A DNA stretch of 34,240 bases, from NCBI GenBank assembly GCA_033763435.1, contig JANRKN010000093.1, positions 1 through 34,240 of the forward strand, written 5' to 3'. This stretch comes from JANRKN01 sp033763435. GTDB lineage: Bacteria; Planctomycetota; Phycisphaerae; Phycisphaerales; UBA1924. Every line of letters starts with the position of its first letter. Positions within the stretch are counted from its first letter, which is position 1. The notes under the pieces were generated by a model. That model was not told where the DNA came from. It made no database searches and saw nothing but the letters and a program-made list of their open reading frames with translations. Positions 23,059 to 31,226 of this stretch are shown here, piece by piece. Made by a program: the position numbers and the translations under genes.

Positions 23059-23649
23059 ATGCCCCGGACCGCAGCAATTCAGCGCCAGACTAAGGAAACC
23101 CGCATCACAGGCACCGTCACGCTCGACGGCACCGGGCGCTCGACCATCGCGACGGGCCTGGGATTTCTCGATCACATGCTCACGCTGCTTGCCTCGCACG
23201 CGCGGATCGATCTGGAGCTTTCGTGCACGGGTGACCTGGAGGTTGACGACCATCACACGGCCGAGGACTGCGCGCTGGCAATGGGCGCGGCTATCGACAC
23301 GGCGCTGGCCGATCGGCGCGGGATCGGGCGCTACGGCGAGTCGCTCACGCCGATGGACGAGGCGCTGGCGCGCGTGGCGATCGATCTCTCCGGGCGCGCG
23401 GCCTCGAGCATCGGGCTGGGCCTCACGCGTGAGAAGATCGGCGATGTCGCGGCTGAGAATCTCGTTCACTTCTTCCGCTCGCTTGCGCAGTCGCTGCGGT
23501 GCGCGATCCACATCGACCTGATCCGGGGCGAGAACGACCATCACCGGGCTGAGGCGGCGTTCAAGGGCTTTGCACGCGCGCTGAGGCAGGCGATCGCGAT
23601 CGACCCCGCGCGCGCGGGCGAAGTACCCAGCACCAAGGGTGTTCTGTGA
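23059..23649 (+). CDS. hisB: Imidazoleglycerol-phosphate dehydratase (HisB)
   Basis: 196 aa, the monofunctional dehydratase without the histidinol-phosphatase domain of the enteric HisB fusion. Duplicated metal-binding motifs: FLDHM at 37-41, DDHHTAED at 63-70, ENLVHFF and ENDHHRAEA at 158-166, ligating two manganese ions. Start ATG 23059 follows AAGGA by 7 nt. The last codons and the stop lie in the first copy of a perfect 17-bp tandem duplication. The separate phosphatase (HisN-type) that the pathway needs is not in the window. Confidence 0.95.
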   Translation: MPRTAAIQRQTKETRITGTVTLDGTGRSTIATGLGFLDHMLTLLASHARIDLELSCTGDLEVDDHHTAEDCALAMGAAIDTALADRRGIGRYGESLTPMDEALARVAIDLSGRAASSIGLGLTREKIGDVAAENLVHFFRSLAQSLRCAIHIDLIRGENDHHRAEAAFKGFARALRQAIAIDPARAGEVPSTKGVL

Positions 23650-23670
23650 GCGGGGGTGTTCTGTGAGCGG
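23637..23670 (+). repeat. Perfect 17-bp tandem duplication at the hisB/hisH junction
   Basis: GGGTGTTCTGTGAGCGG occurs at 23637-23653 and again, with no gap or mismatch, at 23654-23670. Each copy contains a GTGA. The first provides the hisB stop (TGA 23647-23649) and the second the hisH start (GTG 23663). Before duplication the two genes would have overlapped by GTGA, as other junctions in this operon do. Confidence 0.95.
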
Positions 23671-24289
23671 ACGCGCAGCGCAACTCCCGGTCGTGCGGAC
23701 GGGCACGGCGAACACCGCGTCGGTGATCGCGGCGCTGCGCCGAGTGGGCGCCGCACCGGTGTTGACGACAGACGCTTCGTCGGTGCGAGAGGCCGATCGA
23801 CTGGTGCTGCCTGGCGTCGGCGCCTTTGCCGCGGCAATGGACGAGCTCTCTCGCGCGGGGTTGATTGATGCGCTGCGCGAGCGCCTGAGCGCGGGGCGCC
23901 CGACGCTGTGCATCTGCCTGGGGCTGCAGTTGCTCGCCGAGTCGAGCGAGGAATCGCCGGGCGCGCGGGGGCTGGCGGTGATGTCCGGCGCGCGAGTGAC
24001 GAGGCTTGCGCCGCCCGCTCCCCTGCGTGTGCCCCAGCTTGGGTGGAATCTGGTCAGCGCCGCGCCGGGCGGGAGATTTCTGACCGAGGCGGGCCATGCG
24101 TACTACGCGAACTCGTTCGCGCTGCACGAGGCGCCTGCGGGGTGGGCGTGCGCAACAACGGCGCATGGCGCGCGGTTTGTCGCAGCGGCCGAGCGCGAAG
24201 GCGTGCTGGCGTGCCAGTTCCATCCGGAGCTTTCGGGCGCGTGGGGCCTGGCGCTGATCGAACGCTGGATGAAGGAGTGCGCGCTGTGA
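23663..24289 (+). CDS. hisH: Imidazole glycerol phosphate synthase, glutaminase subunit (HisH)
   Basis: 208 aa class I glutamine amidotransferase that feeds ammonia to HisF. The nucleophile is Cys85 in TLCICLGLQLL; the catalytic His187 and Glu189 lie in CQFHPELSG; PGVGAF is at about 50-55. The N-terminus is unusual: where HisH proteins normally have a DYGxGN strand-loop, this one has VRTGTANTASV. The GTG 23663 start lies in the second copy of the 17-bp duplication. A GTG at 23639 is in frame but would overlap the end of hisB. The stop overlaps the hisF start (GTGA), as expected for obligate partners. Confidence 0.92.
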   Translation: MSGRAAQLPVVRTGTANTASVIAALRRVGAAPVLTTDASSVREADRLVLPGVGAFAAAMDELSRAGLIDALRERLSAGRPTLCICLGLQLLAESSEESPGARGLAVMSGARVTRLAPPAPLRVPQLGWNLVSAAPGGRFLTEAGHAYYANSFALHEAPAGWACATTAHGARFVAAAEREGVLACQFHPELSGAWGLALIERWMKECAL

Positions 24290-25071
24290 TCACCTCGCGG
24301 ATCATCCCGTGCCTGGACGTGCGCGATGGGCGCGTGGTCAAGGGCGTGCGGTTTCAGGGCCTGCGCGACGCGGGCGACCCGGCCGAGCGCGCGGCGGAGT
24401 ATCAGCGTCAGGGCGCCGACGAGATCGTGATCCTCGATGTGTCAGCGACCGACGAGGGCCGGGCGACGGCGCTGCGGACCGTCGCCGCCGTCCGCGAGGT
24501 TCTGTCGATCCCGCTGACTGTCGGCGGGGGCGTGCGCACGCCCGAGGACGCGGGGCGACTGCTGGACGCGGGCGCGGACAAGGTGAGCGTCAACTCGGCG
24601 GCGGTTGCGCGGCCCGAACTGATCGCTGAGATCGCGACGCGCTTTGGCGCGCAGTGCGCGGTATTGGCAATCGACGCGCGAGCCCGTGCCGAGCAAGGCT
24701 CGCGGGGCTATGAGGTGCTCGTGCGGTCAGGCAAGGACACGACCGGGCTCGATGCGGTCGCGTGGGCCAGGCGCGGCGAATCTCTCGGCGCGGGCGAGAT
24801 CCTGCTCACGAGCTGGGACCGTGACGGCACCCGCGCAGGCTACGACCTGCCCATGCTCCGCGCGGTCTGCGGCGCGGTCCGCGTGCCCGTCATCGCCTCG
24901 GGCGGCGCAGACTCGGCGCAACACATGGCCGAAGCGTTTGAGGCGGGCGCCGACGCGGTGCTCGCGGCCTCGATCTTCCACGACGGCGACACCACCGTCG
25001 CCTCCGTCAAGGACCAGCTCGCGGCGCACGGCGTGCGCGTCAGGCCGGTCGCTGCCTCAGGAGTTCGCTGA
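24286..25071 (+). CDS. hisF: Imidazole glycerol phosphate synthase, cyclase subunit (HisF)
   Basis: 261 aa (beta/alpha)8 barrel that converts PRFAR and HisH-derived ammonia to imidazole glycerol phosphate and AICAR. The catalytic Asp11 is in PCLDVRDGRVVKG, and the second catalytic Asp is in the AIDAR strand near 130. Phosphate-binding loops TVGGGVRTPED and IASGGADS are present, and SWDRDGTRAGYD is typical of HisF. Start GTG 24286 overlaps the hisH stop. The full family length is present with nothing missing. It is followed one base later by the hisA fusion gene. Confidence 0.96.
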   Translation: MITSRIIPCLDVRDGRVVKGVRFQGLRDAGDPAERAAEYQRQGADEIVILDVSATDEGRATALRTVAAVREVLSIPLTVGGGVRTPEDAGRLLDAGADKVSVNSAAVARPELIAEIATRFGAQCAVLAIDARARAEQGSRGYEVLVRSGKDTTGLDAVAWARRGESLGAGEILLTSWDRDGTRAGYDLPMLRAVCGAVRVPVIASGGADSAQHMAEAFEAGADAVLAASIFHDGDTTVASVKDQLAAHGVRVRPVAASGVR

Positions 25072-25072
25072 C

Positions 25073-26365
25073 ATGGTCATCCCCTCGATCGACATCATGG
25101 GCGGCAGCACCGTCCAGCTCGTGGGCGGGCGCGAAAAGAAACTCGACGCGGGCGACCCGCGCCCCATCGCGCAGACCTTCGGCCTCGCGGGCGAGGTCGC
25201 GGTCATCGACCTCGACGCCGCGATCGGCACAGGCTCGAATGCCGAACTCATCCGCGAACTGCTGCCGCTCGCTCGCTGCCGCGTGGGCGGGGGTATCCGC
25301 GATGTCGAAACCGCCCGGCGCTGGCTCGATGCGGGCGCGGCGAGGGTCATTCTCGGCACCGCCGCGCGGCTCGATCTGCTCAAGCAGCTCCCGCGCGAAC
25401 GTGTGATTGCCGCGCTTGATGCTGATCAGGGCGAGATTGTCGTCAAGGGCTGGCGAGAGCGCACGGGCGAGCGCGTTGCCGATCGCATGAAGGAACTCCG
25501 CGAGCACGTCTCGGGGTTCCTCGTCACGTTCGTCGAGCGCGAGGGTCGGATGGTCGGCATGCCGATGGACCTGGTGAAGGAGCTGATTGACGTCGCGACG
25601 CCCGCGCGGCTCACGGTCGCGGGCGGGGTCGCGACGGCCGAGGAGATCGGCGAGTTGGACCGGCTGGGCGCGGACGCACAGGTCGGCATGGGGCTCTACA
25701 CCGGGCGCTTTGACCTTGCGGGCGCGATCGCTGCGCCCCTGACCAGCGACCGGCCCGACGGGCTCTGGCCGACGGTCGTTTGCGACGAGCGCGGGATCGC
25801 GCTGGGCCTGGCGTACTCGAACCTTGCGAGCCTGCGCGAGGCCGTCAAGCGCAGGCAGGGCGTGTACTGGTCGCGCTCGAGGCACGGGCTCTGGATCAAG
25901 GGCGAGTCTTCGGGTGCAACGCAGGAACTGCTCGCAATCGACCTTGATTGCGACCGCGACTGCCTGCGCTTTACGGTGCGCCAGAAGGGCGCGGGGTTCT
26001 GTCATCTCAACACGTGGACGTGCTTCGGCGAAGCGCGCGGCCTGACGCACCTCGAGCGCACGACGCAGGCGCGAGTCGCCTCCGCGCCCGCGGGCAGCTA
26101 CACGCGCCGACTGCTCGACGACCCGGCACTGCTGCGAGCCAAGCTTGTTGAGGAGGCGGGTGAGCTCGCGGACGCGGCGGGTGCGGAGCATGCAGCGCAG
26201 GAGGCCGCGGACGTCACGTACTTTGCAAGTGTCGCGATGGCGCGCTCGGGCGCAACGTGGGGCGATGTCGACCGCGCACTCGATCAGCGCGCGCTGAAAC
26301 TCTCTCGCAGGCCCGGAGATGCCAAGCCGGGCGCGCTGCCCGCCCGGAAGGAAGGCACGCCATGA
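25073..26365 (+). CDS. hisA: HisA-HisI-HisE trifunctional fusion
   Basis: A single 430-aa ORF with three histidine enzymes. Residues 1-220 are HisA, the ProFAR isomerase barrel: Asp7 in PSIDIMGG, Asp116 in ALDADQGEIVVKGW, and phosphate loops VGGGIRD and VAGGVAT. Residues 226-320 are HisI, phosphoribosyl-AMP cyclohydrolase: YWSRSRHGLW, metal motif DCDRD at 292-296, Cys310-His311 and Cys317. Residues 340-412 are HisE, phosphoribosyl-ATP pyrophosphatase: SYTRRLL, KLVEEAGEL and EAADVTYF. The linker between HisA and HisI is about 6-10 residues. HisIE fusions are common; HisA joined to HisIE is not one I know as standard. The usual TDI-x-RDG of HisA reads TFVEREG. AGGAG lies 9 nt upstream, and the stop overlaps hisD. 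Confidence 0.93.
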   Translation: MVIPSIDIMGGSTVQLVGGREKKLDAGDPRPIAQTFGLAGEVAVIDLDAAIGTGSNAELIRELLPLARCRVGGGIRDVETARRWLDAGAARVILGTAARLDLLKQLPRERVIAALDADQGEIVVKGWRERTGERVADRMKELREHVSGFLVTFVEREGRMVGMPMDLVKELIDVATPARLTVAGGVATAEEIGELDRLGADAQVGMGLYTGRFDLAGAIAAPLTSDRPDGLWPTVVCDERGIALGLAYSNLASLREAVKRRQGVYWSRSRHGLWIKGESSGATQELLAIDLDCDRDCLRFTVRQKGAGFCHLNTWTCFGEARGLTHLERTTQARVASAPAGSYTRRLLDDPALLRAKLVEEAGELADAAGAEHAAQEAADVTYFASVAMARSGATWGDVDRALDQRALKLSRRPGDAKPGALPARKEGTP

Positions 26366-27627
26366 CAAGGGTGTTTCCACACCGCGTCCCCTCGGACGTC
26401 CGTGCAGCCAGGCGTGAGCCGGTGGATGGCGCGACGCTCGCGAAGGCGCAGGCGATCGCGGATGAGGTCCGGACGCGCGGCAGCGCGGGCGCGCGTTTGA
26501 TCGCTGAGCGGCTCGGCGATCTTGCGCCCGGCGCACCGATGGTGCTGGGCCCGGAGGCGTTGCTCGCCGCCTGGGATCGCGTCGGGCCCGACGTCCGCGG
26601 CCTGCTCGAGCGCACCGCCTCGCGGATCCGCGCATTCGCCACTGCGCAGCGCCAATGCCTGCGTGAGCTTTCGACGAGCGTGCCGGGCGGGTTCGGCGGG
26701 CACTTTGTCGCGCCCGTCGCGAGCGCGGGGTGCTATGCGCCGGGCGGGCGATATCCGCTGCCTTCGAGCGTGCTGATGACGGCGGTGACGGCGCGTGCCG
26801 CGGGCGTTGAGCGCGTGGTCGTCGCGTCGCCCAAGCCAGCGGACGTGACCCTCGCGGCGGCGCACGCGGCGGGCGCGGATGCTCTGCTAGCGATCGGGGG
26901 CGCGCACGCGGTCGCGGCGCTCGCGTACGGACTCGGTGACGGACCGAACGCCGAACTCGCGCCGGTGGACATGATCGTCGGACCCGGCAATCGCTGGGTG
27001 ACCGCGGCCAAGAAGATCGTCTCGGGCGTGGTGGGGATCGACATGCTCGCAGGGCCAAGCGAACTGGTGGTACTGGCGGATGACTCAGCATCGCCCGCGA
27101 CGATCGCGGCCGACCTGCTCGCGCAGGCCGAGCACGACGAAGACGCCTCGGCGTTCCTCGTCACGACGAGCGAATCCCTCGCCGCGGAGGTCACGCGGGA
27201 GCTCGAGCGCCAGCTTGATTCCCTTCCCACGGCCCCCACCGCGCGCGCGGGCCTGGCCAACGGCGGCGCGGTCGTTTGCGTGTCGCACGAGGAAGCTCTC
27301 CGCGTCGTCGACGCGCTCGCGCCCGAGCACCTGCAGATCTTCACGCGACAGGCGTCCGCCGACGAGCGATCGCTGAAGCACTATGGCGCGGTCTTTCTGG
27401 GCGAAGCCTCGGCAGAGGTCATGGGCGACTACGGCGTCGGACCGAATCACGTGCTGCCGACCGGCGGCACGGCGCGCTTCAGCGCGGGGCTGAGTGTGTT
27501 CACGTTCCTGCGCGTGCGGACGTGGCTCCGGCTCGCGGGCGCCGAACCTGCGGCCGATGCCGTCGCGCTCGCGAGGCTCGAAGGGCTCGAGGCCCACGCC
27601 CGCACGGCCGAGCGACGCCTGCGCTGA
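26362..27627 (+). CDS. hisD: Histidinol dehydrogenase (HisD)
   Basis: 421 aa zinc enzyme that oxidises histidinol to histidine in two NAD-dependent steps. Residues equivalent to the E. coli site are present: Gln255 and His258 in LLAQAEH, the Glu322-His323 base pair in APEHLQ, Asp356 in MGDYGVGPNH, and His412 near the C-terminus. The NAD-binding part has GCYAPGGRYPLPSS and VDMIVGPGNRWVTAAKK. The start ATG overlaps the preceding stop (ATGA), with the purine-rich GGAAGGAAGG just upstream. It is last in the operon, whereas hisD is often second. It converges on the sugar isomerase-like gene with 20 bp between. Confidence 0.96.
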   Translation: MTRVFPHRVPSDVRAARREPVDGATLAKAQAIADEVRTRGSAGARLIAERLGDLAPGAPMVLGPEALLAAWDRVGPDVRGLLERTASRIRAFATAQRQCLRELSTSVPGGFGGHFVAPVASAGCYAPGGRYPLPSSVLMTAVTARAAGVERVVVASPKPADVTLAAAHAAGADALLAIGGAHAVAALAYGLGDGPNAELAPVDMIVGPGNRWVTAAKKIVSGVVGIDMLAGPSELVVLADDSASPATIAADLLAQAEHDEDASAFLVTTSESLAAEVTRELERQLDSLPTAPTARAGLANGGAVVCVSHEEALRVVDALAPEHLQIFTRQASADERSLKHYGAVFLGEASAEVMGDYGVGPNHVLPTGGTARFSAGLSVFTFLRVRTWLRLAGAEPAADAVALARLEGLEAHARTAERRLR

Positions 27628-27647
27628 GATCCGCGGGCGGGTTTGGA

Positions 27648-28649
27648 TCAGCGATCTTTGCTAAACGCCCGGTCGAACGCGGTCGCCGAGGGAGGAAACT
27701 CAAGACCTCGCACAAACTCCGCGGCCTCGCGCGCGCCGTGCTCGCGGTCCATCCCCGGGTCTTCCCACTCGACACTCATGGGCCCGGTGTAGTTGATCCG
27801 ATTGAGCTCGCGAACGATCGACTCAAAGTCCACCTCGCCCCGGCCCGGAGAGCGGAAGTCCCATGCGCGCTCCGCGTGCCCGAACGGCAGGTGCGAAGAC
27901 AGGATCGAAGCGTCACCATTGGAGGTGCGCTGCACGTCCTTGACGTGGCAGTGGAAGATGCGGTCTGAGAAGCGTCGGAGAAACCGTACAGGATCGACAC
28001 CCTGCCAGACGAGGTGCGAAGGGTCGAAGTTGAATCCGAACGCTGGGTGCTGGCCGACGGCCTCGAGCGCCCGCGCGGCGGTGATCGTGTCGTACGCGAT
28101 CTCGGTCGGATGAACCTCCAGCGCAAATCGCACGCCCTCGGCCTTGAAGGCGTCGAAGATCGGCCCCCAGCGCTCGGCAAAGTCGCGGTAGCCCGCGTCG
28201 ATCTGCTCGGGGCCCGCGGGCGGGAAGAAGTAGAGCATGGGCCAGATCGAGGAGCCCGTGAAGCCGTTGACGACGCGCACGCCGAGCCGCGCCGCGGCCT
28301 TAGCCGTGTCGATCATCTCCCGCGCGCAGCGCTGGCGGACCTGCTCGGGCGCGCCCTCGGCGTACAGCCGCTCGGGAAGAATTGAGCGATGCCGGGGGTC
28401 GATCGCGTCGCAGACCGCCTGCCCCACAAGATGATTCGAGATCGCGAACACCTTGAGCCCATGCCGGGCGAGAAGGTCGTGGCGCGACTGGCAGTAGCCC
28501 GGCTCGGCGAGCGCGCGGGCGACGTCGAAATGATCGCCCCAGCAGGCGAGTTCGAGGCCGTCATAGCCCCAGGCGCGCGCCTTGGCGGCGAGTGTTTCCA
28601 GAGGCAGATCGGCCCACTGGCCCGTGAACAGCGTGAGAGGTCGGGGCAT
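27648..28649 (-). CDS. Sugar phosphate isomerase/epimerase family protein (xylose isomerase-like barrel)
   Basis: 333 aa AP-endonuclease-2/xylose-isomerase-like TIM barrel, cytoplasmic (no signal peptide). Candidate metal ligands: Glu178 (ALEVHPTE), Asp209 and His212 (NFDPSHLVWQG), His233 and His235 (FHCHVKD), and Glu294 (SVEWEDP). This set is typical of sugar isomerases or epimerases and of IolE/IolI-like enzymes. Start ATG 28649 has GGAG 8 nt upstream; the frame is open further upstream, but that part is not protein-like. It is divergent from the Tat-oxidoreductase operon, which also ends with an isomerase of the same superfamily, so it may belong to the same sugar pathway. The substrate is unknown. 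Confidence 0.87.
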   Translation of the reverse strand: MPRPLTLFTGQWADLPLETLAAKARAWGYDGLELACWGDHFDVARALAEPGYCQSRHDLLARHGLKVFAISNHLVGQAVCDAIDPRHRSILPERLYAEGAPEQVRQRCAREMIDTAKAAARLGVRVVNGFTGSSIWPMLYFFPPAGPEQIDAGYRDFAERWGPIFDAFKAEGVRFALEVHPTEIAYDTITAARALEAVGQHPAFGFNFDPSHLVWQGVDPVRFLRRFSDRIFHCHVKDVQRTSNGDASILSSHLPFGHAERAWDFRSPGRGEVDFESIVRELNRINYTGPMSVEWEDPGMDREHGAREAAEFVRGLEFPPSATAFDRAFSKDR

Positions 28650-28711
28650 CGGCACGGCTCCGGCGCGCGGCCTGAGGCCCGAACGGGACGGAGGGCGCCG
28701 CGCGGACAAAC

Positions 28712-28717
28712 AGTGTA
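28712..28717 (-). promoter_or_regulatory. Candidate -10 element of the 28649 gene
   Basis: TACACT on the reverse strand, about 63 nt before the start, in the 250-bp divergent region between 28649 and 28900. No well-spaced -35 is visible. Confidence 0.25.
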
Positions 28718-28778
28718 CCGATCCGCGCAGGTAAAAGCCCCCGAAAGGTACTGCCGGTGGAGAAATCGGACCGTCGGG

Positions 28779-28807
28779 TTGTGGTTCGCGCGAGATTTCG
28801 GTAAGGT
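28779..28807 (+). promoter_or_regulatory. Candidate promoter of the Tat-oxidoreductase operon
   Basis: TTGTGG (28779-28784) and TAAGGT (28802-28807) are 17 bp apart and upstream of ATG 28900, leaving a leader of about 85 nt that ends with AAGGGAG as the ribosome-binding site. Both hexamers are only partial matches to consensus. Nothing else was recognised in this 250-bp region. Confidence 0.28.
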
Positions 28808-28899
28808 GGTGGGCCCGGGGATGGTTCGGTTGTGGATCGGTTTCGAGCGAGCGCGCGGCCGGAGGAACACCGAGCGTTGCGCACAAGGGAGCGTGCACG

Positions 28900-30309
28900 A
28901 TGGCAGAGCGGCATGAGGGTGTCGGTTCGGGCGGTGAGGCGAGCGGCTTAGGACGTCGCGGATTTCTGACGACCGCGGCGGGGACGGTTGTCGGCACCCT
29001 CGCGGCAGGCACGGCGCTCGCGCACGCCAGGCCCGCGCGCTTCGATCCCGCTCACGCGACACCCTTGGGCAAGCAGCTCGGGCAGCCCGTCGCCAAGGGC
29101 AAGGCTCGGATCCAAGTGAAGGACGGCGAGCCGATCCGCATCGCGATCATCGGCTGCTCGGGCCCGGGCCAGGGCGGCATGGGCGCCGGACACATCAACG
29201 CGTTCACCTCCATCAACAAGCAGGGCAAGGAGAGCGTCAAGATCGTTGCGCTCTGCGACGTGAACGACATCAATGCCAACTACGGCGCTGGATTGCTCAA
29301 GAAGGCCGGGGTCGAAGACAAGGTCGACCTCTACCGCGACTATCGCGAGGTGCTGGCGCGCGAGGACATCCACGGCGTGCTGATCGCCACGCCCGAGCAC
29401 TGGCACGCGCAGATGGGCGTCGATGCGGTGCTCGCTGGCAAGGACACGTACCTCGAGAAGCCCATGACCCTGCGGCTCGATGAGGCACTGCGTCTGCGCG
29501 AGGTCGTGCTGGCGAACCCCGACATCCGCCTCCAGGTCGGCACGCAGATGACCAACCTGCCCAAGTACCACGAGGCGCGCAAAGTCGTCGAGGCCGGCAC
29601 CATCGGCGCGATCACAAGCTCGCAGACCAGCTACTGCCGCAACAGCAAGGACGGCGAGTGGAACTACTACAGGATGAACCCGGAGCTCAAGCCGGGCCAG
29701 AACATCGACTGGGACGCGTGGTGCGGCCCGCTCGGCAAGATGGACTGGGACCCCAAGCTCTACGCGCGCTGGCGCCGCTTCCGCAAGACGTCTACGGGCA
29801 TTTGTGGCGATCTGCTCGTCCACGTCGTCACGCCCATGCTCGTCGCGCTCGGCTCCGCCGTCGGCTGGCCCGTACGCGTCGTCGCCTCGGGCTCGCACAT
29901 GGTCGACAAGGACATGGAGAACCACGACTCGGTGCAGATCTCCGTCACGTTCGAGTCGGGCCATCAGATGGTGATTCTGGGCTCAACGTGCAACGAGGTC
30001 GGCGTCGAGACGCTCATCCGCGGCAACAAAGGCAATATCTATCTCGGAGGGCGCCACTGCGTTGTTCGGCCCGAGCGCATCTGGTCGGACGATCTCGACG
30101 AGAAGACGATCGAGTGTGCGGATATCGGCAATGACCAGGACATGCACCGCATGAAGTGGCTCAAGTGCATCCGCACGCGCGAGCAGCCGGACTCGGATGT
30201 GAACCAGGGCGGCAAGGTCATGGTCATCATGGACCTTGCCACGCGGTCGATGTGGGAAAACCGCGCATTCGGCTTCGACCCCAAGGCCATGCGCGTCATC
30301 GAAGGATGA
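28900..30309 (+). CDS. Tat-exported Gfo/Idh/MocA family oxidoreductase
   Basis: 469 aa. The twin-arginine signal has Arg19-Arg20 in GLGRRGFL, then the hydrophobic TTAAGTVVGTLAAGTALA and an Ala-rich cleavage region, so the folded, cofactor-loaded protein should be exported to the periplasm. The Rossmann domain starts with IAIIGCSGPGQGG; the EKP motif is at 186-188 (LEKPMTLRLDEAL). The C-terminal domain has CGDLLVHVV, matching the planctomycete exported subgroup. ATG 28900 has AAGGGAG 8 nt upstream. The stop overlaps the apbE-like start (ATGA). By family it oxidises or epimerises a sugar; the substrate is unknown, and the NAD is probably carried out bound. Confidence 0.9.
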   Translation: MAERHEGVGSGGEASGLGRRGFLTTAAGTVVGTLAAGTALAHARPARFDPAHATPLGKQLGQPVAKGKARIQVKDGEPIRIAIIGCSGPGQGGMGAGHINAFTSINKQGKESVKIVALCDVNDINANYGAGLLKKAGVEDKVDLYRDYREVLAREDIHGVLIATPEHWHAQMGVDAVLAGKDTYLEKPMTLRLDEALRLREVVLANPDIRLQVGTQMTNLPKYHEARKVVEAGTIGAITSSQTSYCRNSKDGEWNYYRMNPELKPGQNIDWDAWCGPLGKMDWDPKLYARWRRFRKTSTGICGDLLVHVVTPMLVALGSAVGWPVRVVASGSHMVDKDMENHDSVQISVTFESGHQMVILGSTCNEVGVETLIRGNKGNIYLGGRHCVVRPERIWSDDLDEKTIECADIGNDQDMHRMKWLKCIRTREQPDSDVNQGGKVMVIMDLATRSMWENRAFGFDPKAMRVIEG

Positions 30310-31226
30310 GGCGCACGCTCAGGGCCATCGCGGCGATGGGCACGCGGTTCGAGCTGGTGCTCGAGGCGCCGGATGCGGCATCGGGCCGGTGGACAAACTC
30401 GGCCCTCAACACGCTTGCGGAAGCCTGCGTTGAGGAGATCCTCCAGTGGCATCGGGCGCTATCGCGATTTGAGAAGGACTCGCTGCTGAGTTTTCTCAAC
30501 CGCGAAGCGCACCAGAGGCCCGTCCGCGTTGACCCGCGGCTTGCGCGAGCGCTGCTAATTGCGCGTGAGGTTTTCGATCGCACCGCGGGTGCGTTCGACC
30601 CGGTCGCCTCGGGCGGAACGATGGCGGATGTCGATGTGGTCTGCGACGCAGTGGCCTTCCGCGCTCGCGGGGGCGCACCCGCGCCGCTCGCGCTGGATCT
30701 CGGATCCATCGCCAAGGGCCTCGCGCTCGACGCGGTGCAGGAGATCCTCACGGACGCCTCGCCAACTGCCGCACGTGAGCTTTCCGCCTTCATCCACGGC
30801 GGGACGAGCAGCGTGTTCGTGCTCGGCACCCCGAGCATCGAGCCCGGGCACCCGCGCGTTCGCACGCGTCGTGGCGAACATGCCGTGCCGCTGCCGATGG
30901 ACGGCGGTGCGAGCCATCTCAGCGTTTCATCCGCGCGGCCCGCAGCAGCGCACGGCACCGCAGACACAAGCCACCTTCGCGTGTGGGGCCGCCCGCTCCC
31001 CTCCCACGAGCGAACCGCGGCCGTCCGGCTCTCGGGCAACCTTGCGGATTCCGGCGCGTGGGCCGAGGCGTGGTCCACGGCGCTCTGCGTCACCGGCGAC
31101 GCGGCTCCCTTCGAAACCTGGGCCGCGGCACGAGGCGTCGGTGCCTGGGCGCTGATCGACGACGCTCAGGGCGTCCACGGACTGAACCTTGACTGTTCCA
31201 GCCGACATGCTTTGGAGTGCGCATGA
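30306..31226 (+). CDS. apbE: ApbE-like FAD:protein FMN transferase
   Basis: 306 aa. ApbE proteins transfer FMN from FAD to a Thr or Ser of exported redox proteins. Matching features: AMGTRFELVL at the N-terminus, SRFEKDSLLSFLNR (53-66), FDRTAGAFDPV, DLGSIAKGLALD (131-142), an altered glycine-rich segment FIHGGTSS, HLSVSSARP, and AEAWSTAL at 253-260. In the last motif the usual metal-binding Asp of ADAxSTAL is Glu254. No signal peptide or lipobox is visible, unlike many exported ApbE proteins. The start ATG overlaps the upstream stop, and the stop overlaps the next start, so it is embedded between two Tat oxidoreductases. No classic flavinylation target (FMN_bind domain) is in the window. Confidence 0.84.
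   Translation: MRRTLRAIAAMGTRFELVLEAPDAASGRWTNSALNTLAEACVEEILQWHRALSRFEKDSLLSFLNREAHQRPVRVDPRLARALLIAREVFDRTAGAFDPVASGGTMADVDVVCDAVAFRARGGAPAPLALDLGSIAKGLALDAVQEILTDASPTAARELSAFIHGGTSSVFVLGTPSIEPGHPRVRTRRGEHAVPLPMDGGASHLSVSSARPAAAHGTADTSHLRVWGRPLPSHERTAAVRLSGNLADSGAWAEAWSTALCVTGDAAPFETWAAARGVGAWALIDDAQGVHGLNLDCSSRHALECA

Noticed and set aside
25040..27091. 683-codon reverse-strand frame opposite hisA-IE and hisD
   Set aside because: Shadow of the his genes, Arg/Pro-rich and without recognisable domains.
27628..27647. Terminator between the convergent hisD and isomerase genes
   Set aside because: Only a 5-bp GATCC/GGATC pairing around a 12-nt loop was found, with no T-run on either strand.
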